A program made the position numbers and the translations under genes. Shown in pieces: positions 8,401 to 14,581 of a DNA stretch of 14,874 bases (positions are counted from its first letter, which is position 1; each line of letters starts with the position of its first letter). The DNA is taken from positions 1 through 14,874 of the forward strand of contig CATPCK010000483.1 of assembly GCA_955652655.1 (NCBI GenBank). The letters run 5' to 3'. The stretch is from an uncultured Ktedonobacteraceae bacterium. Lineage in GTDB: Bacteria > Chloroflexota > Ktedonobacteria > Ktedonobacterales > Ktedonobacteraceae. Under the pieces are notes generated by a model. The model searched no databases, was not told where the DNA came from, and was given only the letters and a program-made list of their open reading frames with translations.

Positions 8401-9339
8401 AAAGGGGAGGCGTGGATGCAGATGGTCACCGGTGAGGTAAGCCGTGGTGTGGGTTCGTATTATGAATCCCTTGGACATCTTGAGCTGGCGTTAGCCAGTT
8501 TTCGCAATCTTAACAGCGATGAAGGCATTGCCTCGACCTTGCGAGACCGGGGAACCGTCTATGAAGCGTTGGGGCGTTACAGTAAGGCCCTGGCGGATTA
8601 TGAAGAAGCCCTTCGTCTGTTCAATGCGCTTGGGCTTCGTGCGGGACAGGCCTGGGTGCTTGCTGATCAAAGTGCTGTGTATGCCGATCAGGGCAAGCTT
8701 GACCTGGCGGAACAGACCTGTAGCAATGCCATTGCCATTTTTCGTGAACAGCATATCCGGCGTGGTGAAGGGTGGGCTCTGCGCGCTATGGGTGATATTG
8801 CAAGAGAACGACGCCAATACGGGGATGCTCGTGAGTATTATAAAGATTCGCTCGCCATTTTCAGCGATTTAGGTGACAGGGTTGACCAGGCTCGCGTCAT
8901 GAATTGTCTGGGTGCCATCTCATTTGATGATGGTGAGCACTTAGAGGCAAAAGAATACTATGAACAGGCACTAGCCATTGGGCAAGAACAGGGGGCCCGT
9001 CAGATCGAAGGTCGCGCTCTGCGAGGATTAGGCGATGTAGCTGTGGTTTTGCATCGCTACACTGAAGCCGAACGCTCCTTTCAAAGTGCCTTTAGCATTG
9101 CCGATGAGCTGGATACTCCTGCAGAGCGTTGCGCGGTATTGCACCGCCAGGGAGCGCTGAGTCAGGTACAGGAGCAGTATCATAATGCTCTTGAGTATTG
9201 GGTACAGGCGCTTGCACTTGACCAGCGTCTGGGGCATCCAGCTCGCAAAGATCTGCAGGATCGTGTCGATTTGCTCGTCAAAGAGCATAATCTGAATGAA
9301 ATCTATGAGCAGGTTTCCGGGCAATATGGCCTGGGGTGA
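5488..9339 (+). CDS. CHAT protease - STAND NTPase - TPR protein, 1283 aa
   Basis: Three parts are visible. Residues about 100-415 form a CHAT (caspase-like) peptidase: YPWELL, the His motif HFDGHG (catalytic His probably 244), SACET (catalytic Cys317), and the closing GWFIPVLY. Between His and Cys lies a Cys-rich insert (C249, C251, C256, C267, C270, C284, C286). Residues about 442-800 form a STAND-type NTPase: FVGREQEL start, Walker A TGPAGIGKSA (486-495), Walker B CLLFLD (567-572), ISSR (601-604), GYPLGAEL (670-677), then a winged-helix-like part. Residues 891-1250 are nine TPRs of exactly 40 residues. No signal or membrane segment is seen, so it is cytoplasmic. By family knowledge the TPRs sense, the NTPase switches or assembles, and the CHAT domain cleaves. 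Trigger and target are unknown. The RBS is weak (GAGAAAAGCAGG) and no operon partner exists; defence, cell death or regulated proteolysis are all possible. Confidence 0.9.
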   Translation: MGETLHLLFRRRENGAFELQVRENWSGRTVSGSFVPPYTGRQLNALQKRLNKLNSSTNDLRDIGYRLFLALCGSETPGTSRRELSEQSVQAMLRSVIQRTLRRRGTVALTFSFAPGCDEFVRYPWELLHNGEHFLLASGVFSLTRALLRPEETVDCDLPVHPPMRMLYISATPKNCTPLETERSFEAMRRALADLIEKGQLGLDRLDQVTFDDLVTYLSSRGGASLFDDNETVLPCYAIHFDGHGAFGCLCPDEDCQKLNDVEESKCVDCHTSLSRVRPQTYLCFCDEDGGNRYIDTQSLREIFMSSDVRLVVLSACETATVTGESSRHQHRSVSFDTTLATSLVMAQVPAVVAMPFSIQDDMSPTFMFHFYEALGQGRTLEEALSRARHAMLPKHNHQGWFIPVLYRHVSQGQEGPVALIAGRDALEDHDHPLTSLGAPMIFVGREQELRDLSALLAVVSRGEGQVQASIEHNKLRPGTHHIALTGPAGIGKSALAFEAIRRNREKFAGGTIALSLQGEKLFNEALMEIAHQLHVSTKTLHPEDHRYRQELVLSVLRSRASRDLPCLLFLDSFEDVKEHSQLELWHRFFSTLPQEVVVLISSRSNPAAIAVIEGAPYRWYEYGVGKMADEDLLKLIAELAAESGLDQRIHMDDPKQQQVLREICTLLEGYPLGAELIFGAARSIGGKVYTPEAATRSLEEVCDELRDSQLAGISAVLDVAYRRLTPLTRLLLSYLAAFRLPFSREQIIMLVAPENQPSGPTHEAIPLELSQNWRAARDELVQASFIQFDGRVYTIHPQIRNFALLYLPMEERRRVHRVVAAYYRNQPQPSPEEWFAAYEHLEGAGEPQDLQEAIQLAVHASWAMDGRGHAPALLSMLRRAEVHALRLGNKTVEGQIQCCIGAILRQLGQYAEAVGCLTRSLDLHREQNDRDETGWALYELALLFREEGQFQQAGLYAQDALHVFREVGDPKGEAWMQMVTGEVSRGVGSYYESLGHLELALASFRNLNSDEGIASTLRDRGTVYEALGRYSKALADYEEALRLFNALGLRAGQAWVLADQSAVYADQGKLDLAEQTCSNAIAIFREQHIRRGEGWALRAMGDIARERRQYGDAREYYKDSLAIFSDLGDRVDQARVMNCLGAISFDDGEHLEAKEYYEQALAIGQEQGARQIEGRALRGLGDVAVVLHRYTEAERSFQSAFSIADELDTPAERCAVLHRQGALSQVQEQYHNALEYWVQALALDQRLGHPARKDLQDRVDLLVKEHNLNEIYEQVSGQYGLG
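6232..6345 (+). other. Cys-rich insert inside the CHAT domain
   Basis: Codons 249-286 encode C-x-C-x4-C, then C-x2-C followed directly by His271, then C-x-C. They lie between the GHG histidine motif and the SACET cysteine motif. The spacing suggests one or two zinc-binding knuckles, but no standard zinc-ribbon pattern fits exactly. Confidence 0.55.
8158..9237 (+). repeat. Nine tandem 120-bp (40-residue) TPR units
   Basis: Residues 891-1250 of the CHAT-STAND-TPR protein align as nine consecutive 40-residue units with no insertion or deletion. Each shows a small residue near position 8-12, a Gly-x-Tyr/Phe turn near 19-21, Ala at about 24, and an ALxxF-type helix end (for example YSKALADYEEALRLF, YGDAREYYKDSLAIF, YTEAERSFQSAFSIA). 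This is the 40-residue TPR class that typically forms a superhelical peptide-binding groove. The repeats are diverged at the DNA level. Confidence 0.8.
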
Positions 9340-9355
9340 TCTTAAGAATCGTGAG

Positions 9356-9532
9356 CTATTTCTTCTCTCTTCTTCGTCGAAGCATGGCGATAAGGCCACA
9401 CCCCAGTCCAAGTAACTGGATCATGATTAACTGCTGACTTGGTTTTTGTCCTGTAAAAAAGGTATATGCAACCAGCACCAATGAAATGATAAAAACACCC
9501 CACAGTAACCAGTCGCCGCGCAAGCGCCTCAT
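9356..9532 (-). CDS. Small two-helix membrane protein, 58 aa
   Basis: The frame runs from ATG 9532 to TAG 9356, with AAGGGG 7 bases upstream as a good RBS. Residues 9-26 (LLWGVFIISLVLVAYTFF) and about 35-50 (LIMIQLLGLGCGLIAML) are hydrophobic. They are flanked by basic ends (MRRLRGD and RRRREKK), so both termini should face the cytoplasm, with a short loop (TGQKPSQQ) outside. It starts 34 bases after the mraY stop on the same strand and is probably the last gene of the qng1-murE-mraY transcript. It ends 16 bases from the convergent CHAT gene. No family is recognised. Confidence 0.6.
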   Translation of the reverse strand: MRRLRGDWLLWGVFIISLVLVAYTFFTGQKPSQQLIMIQLLGLGCGLIAMLRRRREKK

Positions 9533-9566
9533 TCCAAAGCCCCTTCAGCCGAAGCCACTGTCCTGA

Positions 9567-11567
9567 TCACCTTTGCCTCGATGCTATATGTAGAAAGCGA
9601 GTAAGCCAGTTTCTTTCAACTGGATGATCTACGTAATGCATTGATGCGCTACTAACCTCGCTATTACCATTGACGCCAGGAATGTATGCTGCTTCACTAT
9701 GAAGTGGTGATGTCACGTGATGGTCCTCACCATCATTATCATCACCGTCGAATGAAGCATTTGAAGGAGTTTTCGTCCATCCACTGAGACTGTCCATTGT
9801 TTCTTCCATACGGATAGGCTCATGAGGGTTTGGCAAGTCAGCTGGCGGTAAATTGCCGGAAATTACCGGTGTGGGGCGCATAATCTGCTCGAGTTTCATG
9901 GGCTGTGTTTCTTGCTTTTCTAAGGCAATGCGGTTCTCGACCTCAACGCGCAGGCTCTCGATCTCCGGGCGAAGGGCACGGTTTTCTGTCGGAATACGTG
10001 TCCATTGTACCAGCGCTGCTGGAAAGTATCCGGCCCTATAACAATAGAGGCCAAGCATTGCTCGTGCATCGTAGATGTTCATGCGTTGCCAGAGCGCGAG
10101 CTCCTCTGCTGGAGTCTCAATCACATCTTCGCTCGCTTCAATGATTTCCACCAGGTGGTACAGGCGTAGTCCCATAACTTGATAGGGGTAGCCGTAATAG
10201 AGGGCGAGCCTACGACGCCGTGTACGTTCAGCAGGGTGTTTGCCCACGAAGTAACGGCGGGTCCATGAGCCGCTTGACCAGACAAGCCATGCAAGGATCA
10301 GCACTAAAATACGAACCAGGTAACGTTCCCAGGTTTCAGGGGCTTTACCAACCATTACACCCAACGCAGCAAAACATGCTCCCAGTGCCCACGCGCCATA
10401 GACTAACCTCCGGCGATCCCAGCCGATCAAATCAAAATGATGGTGAAGCGGTGTGGCCAAAAATGGCTTTGGAAACTCCGTGTGATGAACAGGAACGGTT
10501 GTACTGGCATAGCGCAACATGAGCAACCGCTTGCGGAAGAAGGGAGTCAATACCTTCGCGGACATCAATGCTGAGAGGCCTTCCAGCACAAATGCGCCAC
10601 CAATCAACAGCAGTGAACTTTCCTGACGCGAGAAAATAGCAATCATCGCCAGGATGCCACCGAGACCCAAAGCGCCACTATCTCCCATATAAACCTTTGC
10701 TCTTCGCTTAGCCATACCGCGTCGTGCGGCCCAGGAAGATGGCCAGTTCAATGGTAGAAAGCCCAGAACACTACTGGCACACAGGAGCGACATAATCTCC
10801 AGTACGATGCCTTCAGGATGGTGGACAGGATCAAAGTTGCCCGTGACGATGATACCAAAAGCTAAAGCTGCGCTGAATACCAGTCCACCTGCCAGCCCAT
10901 CGATACCATCGCTAAAGTCGACTGAAAGCGCAGTAACTGTACCGATGACACTCATCAGCAGAATAAGTAGAAGCAGCCATAAAAAGTAAGCAGTTTGTCC
11001 AAAGGTAGCAATGTTTTTGCAATAAGTGAGTTGATCATGTCCACCAGGGCAGAGTAGTGGTCCAATAATAGGCAGGTCAATATAGGGCGTGTACGATTGT
11101 TTACCATTGTCCGTGAGGAAGAAATACAGGAGGGCCGCTGCTATAGACATCAGCAGTAATCCAATAAATTTTGAACGTTCTGAAAGTCCCTCATTACTGA
11201 AAACTTTATGCCAATCGTCTATAAAGCCAACGAACATGTAGCCCGCTGTGGCGCTCAGGCCTATAATAAGAAGCGTCCACTGATCGCGCGTGAAATGTAA
11301 GAGAAAGCCTGCACCGATACCGGTTGCTATAAGTGCCAGGATCATTGCAGGTCCGCCAACCAGGGGGAGTTCTATGGTCTTAATGTCTCTTCCACTCGCG
11401 GGGAGGTCTGAACGAATATCCGAGCGGTGGGGACCAGGTTTGAATTCACCGCTACGAAATCGAGAAAACAACGATTTAGCTATATAGCAGAGTAAAAAGC
11501 TTATTGTTGCACAGGCGACAAAAATAAGACATAAATAGAGTGGTAATATAAACCATTGTGAAACCAT
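9567..11567 (-). CDS. mraY: Enlarged MraY-type phospho-MurNAc-pentapeptide transferase, 666 aa
   Basis: This polytopic enzyme moves phospho-MurNAc-pentapeptide from UDP to undecaprenyl phosphate, giving lipid I. MraY motifs are present: FIDDWHK (Asp117/118, Lys121), DFSDGIDGLAGG (Asp220, Asp223), YMGDSGALGLGG (Asp296) and TPLHHHFDLIGW (His375-377). ATG 11567 is preferred because GGGAG lies 6 bases upstream; a GTG at 11606 would add 13 residues. MraY is normally about 320-360 residues. Here the core ends near 406, then comes a further hydrophobic helix (about 417-433) and about 230 residues of tail. The tail has a basic stretch (RTRRRRLALYYGYPY), a TPR-like helix pair (about 499-528, MLGLYCYRAGYFPAALVQW) and an acidic, low-complexity end (GDDNDGEDHH). 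An external loop carries Cys173 and Cys183. It lies 123 bases after murE. Confidence 0.88.
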   Translation of the reverse strand: MVSQWFILPLYLCLIFVACATISFLLCYIAKSLFSRFRSGEFKPGPHRSDIRSDLPASGRDIKTIELPLVGGPAMILALIATGIGAGFLLHFTRDQWTLLIIGLSATAGYMFVGFIDDWHKVFSNEGLSERSKFIGLLLMSIAAALLYFFLTDNGKQSYTPYIDLPIIGPLLCPGGHDQLTYCKNIATFGQTAYFLWLLLLILLMSVIGTVTALSVDFSDGIDGLAGGLVFSAALAFGIIVTGNFDPVHHPEGIVLEIMSLLCASSVLGFLPLNWPSSWAARRGMAKRRAKVYMGDSGALGLGGILAMIAIFSRQESSLLLIGGAFVLEGLSALMSAKVLTPFFRKRLLMLRYASTTVPVHHTEFPKPFLATPLHHHFDLIGWDRRRLVYGAWALGACFAALGVMVGKAPETWERYLVRILVLILAWLVWSSGSWTRRYFVGKHPAERTRRRRLALYYGYPYQVMGLRLYHLVEIIEASEDVIETPAEELALWQRMNIYDARAMLGLYCYRAGYFPAALVQWTRIPTENRALRPEIESLRVEVENRIALEKQETQPMKLEQIMRPTPVISGNLPPADLPNPHEPIRMEETMDSLSGWTKTPSNASFDGDDNDGEDHHVTSPLHSEAAYIPGVNGNSEVSSASMHYVDHPVERNWLTRFLHIASRQR

Positions 11568-11690
11568 ATTCACTCCCAAAGGTGAAAAACAACCCGAACA
11601 CTTCACAAGTTGAAACGTGAGAGAAGTATGAGCAGTAACGTAATGAGAGAACCAGGTATGTTCGAGGGTATTCTGATTCCTCCTATCACG
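11568..11690 (-). other. murE-mraY spacer with orphan Shine-Dalgarno
   Basis: Just after the murE stop, a perfect AGGAGG (plus-strand CCTCCT, 11679-11684) has no ATG, GTG or TTG at a usable distance. Seven bases on is ATA, opening a 22-codon hydrophobic frame that ends in TGA overlapping the alternative mraY GTG at 11606. It may be a decayed or non-canonical leader peptide. Confidence 0.35.
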
Positions 11691-13265
11691 TTACCGTAGC
11701 CGTCGTAATTCCTCTCGCGCGACTCGACGATCATCCCAGGGTACCTTCTGCCTGCCTACAATAATGCTTTGTTCGTGACCTTTTCCCGCTAGTAAAATAG
11801 TATCACCTGCCTGCGCCTGTGCAAATGCTGCGGCAATGGCCTGGGTACGGTCCGCGATATACAGATAGTCCCGTCCCTGGTGTTTCCCAACAGCCTCTGC
11901 GCCTTGAGCAATTTCCTGTAGTATGCGTGTTCGATCTTCTTCACGAGGGTCTTCATCAGTAATAACGAAAAAATCTGCCATTTGCGCGGCAATGCGTCCC
12001 ATTACAGGACGCTTCTGTATGTCTCGCTCACCTGCAGAACCAAAGACCACCATGAGCTTTCCAGTGGTCAGTGGACGCAATGTAGCAAGTACCTTCTCCA
12101 GGCTGTCAGGCGTATGGGCGTAATCGACGATAACCGAAAAAGGCTGCCCCTCGTTGATGCTCTCCATTCTTCCTGAAATACCCTTCACATGTGCCAATCC
12201 CTCGGCGATAGCAACTGGACGTATACCCTGACTGTAGGCTGTAGTGATTGCTGCAAGGCAATTACTCACATTGAAACGCCCAACTAACTGGGTCTCGATC
12301 ATCAACTCGCTGTCCGGCAGCAGAACGCGGAAGCGTGTGCTTTGCGCATTCAACTGTATATCTACTGCACGTATGGCGGCTGCCTGGTCGATACTATAGT
12401 CAAGGACAGGAACACGGCAATAGGGCTTCAAAATGTCATAACTGACATCATCGCGGTTGAGAATGGCAGCGGGCCGCATCCCCATGCCTTTGTCTCTTAT
12501 CGGATCCAGCATTTCAAAAAGACGTGCTTTAGCCCGGCGATAATTGTCGAGGTTTTTGTGAAAATCCAGGTGTTCGTGGGTGATATTCGTTACGACACCT
12601 ACATCAAAGTTGCAACCACGAACACGTTGCAACTCCAGACCATGAGAGGTAGCTTCGATGACGGCATGTGTAACACCCGCGTCAAGCATGCGCCGCAAGT
12701 ACTGTTGTACTTCCAGCGCTTCAAGTGTACTCTGTCGTGTAGCATTCTCCCATTCCTGATCGGAGATCCTGAAGTTCGCGGTTGTCATCAGGCCCGTTTG
12801 TAATCCGGCCGCTTCAAATATCGCGCTAATGAGATTGCAGGTAGTAGTTTTTCCATCAGTGCCGGTAACGCCAATAGTGCAGAGCTGTTGTGCTGGATAG
12901 CCATAAAAAGTACACGCGAGATTTGCCAGGGCAATGCGTACGTCGTTTACTTCAATATAAGGCAGCGGCAAAGAAGGTAGCGCTTCTTGCTGCAATGGCT
13001 CGCCAATCGCAACGACTGAGCCCCGTTGAACTGCATCGACCAGAAATTTTCGTCCATCGGTATGAAAGCCTGGTACAGCGACAAACAATCCGCCCGGCAC
13101 AACCTCTCGCGAGTCATACGCGATTCCTGAGATTTCTATGTCGTCAATGCTTAGAGGCCACTCTATTGCCTTCATCGATGCATCAGACGCCCTGGTGCGC
13201 GCCTCTACTACGTGTACTCCCAATGGGCGCTGCTCTAAAGCTGAGAGCATGGTTTTTAGTCGCAT
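11691..13265 (-). CDS. murE: UDP-N-acetylmuramyl-tripeptide synthetase (MurE)
   Basis: MurE adds the third amino acid to UDP-MurNAc-L-Ala-D-Glu in the cytoplasm. The 524-residue product has the three Mur-ligase domains. The N-terminal UDP-binding part has YDSREVVPGGLFVA (50-64). The ATP-binding part has TGTDGKTTT (134-142), EATSHGL (204-210), THEHLDFH (229-236) and Lys246 in YRRAKARLF, the usual carbamoylated Lys. The C-terminal part has RMES, VDYAHTPDSL (380-389), DEDPR (437-441) and GKGHE (494-498). The position that reads DNPR in diaminopimelate-adding enzymes reads DEDPR here, so the third residue (mDAP, Lys or Orn) is not certain. Length is slightly above typical because of an N-terminal extension of about 30 residues. 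It starts 12 bases after qng1, with GAAGAG as a modest RBS, so the two are probably co-transcribed. Confidence 0.95.
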   Translation of the reverse strand: MRLKTMLSALEQRPLGVHVVEARTRASDASMKAIEWPLSIDDIEISGIAYDSREVVPGGLFVAVPGFHTDGRKFLVDAVQRGSVVAIGEPLQQEALPSLPLPYIEVNDVRIALANLACTFYGYPAQQLCTIGVTGTDGKTTTCNLISAIFEAAGLQTGLMTTANFRISDQEWENATRQSTLEALEVQQYLRRMLDAGVTHAVIEATSHGLELQRVRGCNFDVGVVTNITHEHLDFHKNLDNYRRAKARLFEMLDPIRDKGMGMRPAAILNRDDVSYDILKPYCRVPVLDYSIDQAAAIRAVDIQLNAQSTRFRVLLPDSELMIETQLVGRFNVSNCLAAITTAYSQGIRPVAIAEGLAHVKGISGRMESINEGQPFSVIVDYAHTPDSLEKVLATLRPLTTGKLMVVFGSAGERDIQKRPVMGRIAAQMADFFVITDEDPREEDRTRILQEIAQGAEAVGKHQGRDYLYIADRTQAIAAAFAQAQAGDTILLAGKGHEQSIIVGRQKVPWDDRRVAREELRRLR

Positions 13266-13277
13266 AGATACTCTTCA

Positions 13278-14312
13278 CTAGTAAAATATAGTTCGTGTAC
13301 GGTGATAGGGTCGCATTCCAGTTACATTTTGACCAAGGAGCCAGAGACGCATGTCTATCTCGGCGGCGGTCATTGGATGATCATGACGAGCTAATTCACG
13401 TTGTAATAGCTCACAGGCCCAGACTGTAGCTGCACGCAGTTCGACTTCCTCCTCGGAACCCGCCTCCAGTAATTCTTGAGCATCGATACGCTGAGCTAGC
13501 GAGGGATGATATTCGAGTATTCCATAGTGACGCAAGACTTGTGGCAACTTGTAATCAGCAAATATGGTAAGCTGATCCATACCAGTAAAGGCCCCCCAAC
13601 CCTTGCCGCCAAATGATCCATAAAGGTCAGCAACACAGATCTGTGCCCTTTTATAGAAGCGTACAAGACGATTACGATAGAGAACAACGTCGTTAAATGA
13701 GGAAAAGTCCCTCGCAAGCAGTAACGTTAACTCGACCGCATTTCTATCCGCATGTTCAATGGCGTGGATAAATTGGCCATCGTATTTCTCCAGCAAAACA
13801 TGACCAACTTCGCGGAGATTGTGTAGACGTTGTTCAAAGAGCGGAATCGTATGTTCGCCACGCAAGATATACGTTACATCCTTTTCGCTGATATTGCTGA
13901 GGTAGGTTGCATCCCACAGGGGAATATCCTCTTCTACTGCACGTTTTAGTGCAGCGGCTTCGGCGAGATAGCCATTCAACCTCTCTCCCTGGTAATCAAT
14001 AGACCAGCGAGGCTGGTCTTTTTCTGCCCAGAAGCAGAAGTTTATCGCATCGAGGGAAAGGATCCAATTGACTGTGCGCTGCGTTCCATCGAAGAAGTGA
14101 TAACGATCATACCAGCCAGGTGTGATATGCTGTTCTTTGTCTTTCCCCAGCCACTGTCGGGCAAGGCTTTCTACCCGCTCTGCGTTGATCCACACGTACT
14201 CGCCTCGCTCAACCACGTCACGGGTACTACTTAAAACCCCTGACTGGTCAATTTGTGGGAAAAGGTAGAGTTCATCATCGTTAAGTTCATTCTTTTGAAG
14301 AAACTCCGTCAT
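13278..14312 (-). CDS. qng1: Queuosine 5'-phosphate N-glycosylase/hydrolase (queuosine salvage protein, DUF2419)
   Basis: The 344-residue product matches the queuosine-salvage (Qng1/DUF2419) family, which releases queuine base from queuosine 5'-phosphate so that it can be reused for tRNA modification. Conserved features seen are LDAINFCFWAE (87-97), GYLAEAAALKRAVEEDIP (114-131), the RGEHTIPLFEQR segment (151-162), FSSFNDV (203-209), VRFYKRAQICVADL (217-230) and LTIFADYKLPQVL (248-260). Length is normal for the family and there is no signal peptide. AGAGG about 8 bases upstream supports ATG 14312. It is the first gene of the minus-strand group leading into murE and mraY and has its own strong promoter. 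No other queuosine gene lies in the window. Confidence 0.9.
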   Translation of the reverse strand: MTEFLQKNELNDDELYLFPQIDQSGVLSSTRDVVERGEYVWINAERVESLARQWLGKDKEQHITPGWYDRYHFFDGTQRTVNWILSLDAINFCFWAEKDQPRWSIDYQGERLNGYLAEAAALKRAVEEDIPLWDATYLSNISEKDVTYILRGEHTIPLFEQRLHNLREVGHVLLEKYDGQFIHAIEHADRNAVELTLLLARDFSSFNDVVLYRNRLVRFYKRAQICVADLYGSFGGKGWGAFTGMDQLTIFADYKLPQVLRHYGILEYHPSLAQRIDAQELLEAGSEEEVELRAATVWACELLQRELARHDHPMTAAEIDMRLWLLGQNVTGMRPYHRTRTIFY

Positions 14313-14316
14313 ATAG

Positions 14317-14386
14317 TTTGCCTCTCATGTTTCATGTCCCTGATTCTATAGGCATCAGGAAAGATAGTCAATGTTCGAGAGGCAAA
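14317..14386. repeat. 10-bp inverted repeat bracketing the qng1 promoter
   Basis: TTTGCCTCTC (14317-14326) and its exact complement GAGAGGCAAA (14377-14386) lie 50 bases apart with the whole promoter between them. The proximal arm contains the qng1 RBS. The distal arm is upstream of the predicted start of transcription, so this would act as DNA, not RNA. Confidence 0.45.
14343..14371 (-). promoter_or_regulatory. Strong promoter of the qng1-murE-mraY group
   Basis: On the minus strand TTGACT (14371-14366) is followed after exactly 17 bases by TAGAAT (14348-14343), each five of six to consensus. Transcription should start near 14336, about 24 bases before the qng1 ATG. Confidence 0.7.
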
Positions 14387-14436
14387 TGCATCACTGTAGC
14401 CCGTTATGACTATCAACAAGAAAACAAGCAGTATTC

Positions 14437-14466
14437 TTGACGAGTTAATAACAATCATGTTATCCT
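14437..14466 (+). promoter_or_regulatory. Candidate permease promoter with overlapping operator-like dyad
   Basis: TTGACG (14437-14442) and TATCCT (14461-14466) with an 18-base spacer form a plausible promoter. A perfect dyad ATAACA-ATCA-TGTTAT (14448-14463) fills the spacer and touches the -10, the position expected for a repressor site. Confidence 0.4.
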
Positions 14467-14510
14467 CTTATTGGTATCTTATCTGTTTCGCCAAAGTTTG
14501 TCACGCCAGC

Positions 14511-14546
14511 ATCATCCTTTTGTGATGATAGTTCACCCGTTTTTTT
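14511..14546 (+). terminator. Leader hairpin plus T-run before the permease
   Basis: ATCATC (14511-14516) pairs with GATGAT (14524-14529) around a 7-base loop. A run of seven T follows about 10 bases later (14540-14546). The gap and the AT-rich stem make it a weak terminator; an attenuator in the permease leader is possible. Confidence 0.3.
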
Positions 14547-14581
14547 ACCTCTAACTTTTTGGTAATTCTAGGAGGTGTCCC

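Noticed and set aside
12342..12803. Plus-strand frame of 153 codons inside murE
   Set aside because: It is a shadow of the conserved MurE central domain on the other strand.
14313..14440. preQ1 riboswitch before qng1
   Set aside because: The predicted leader is only about 24 bases, and no preQ1 aptamer core or A-rich tail is visible.
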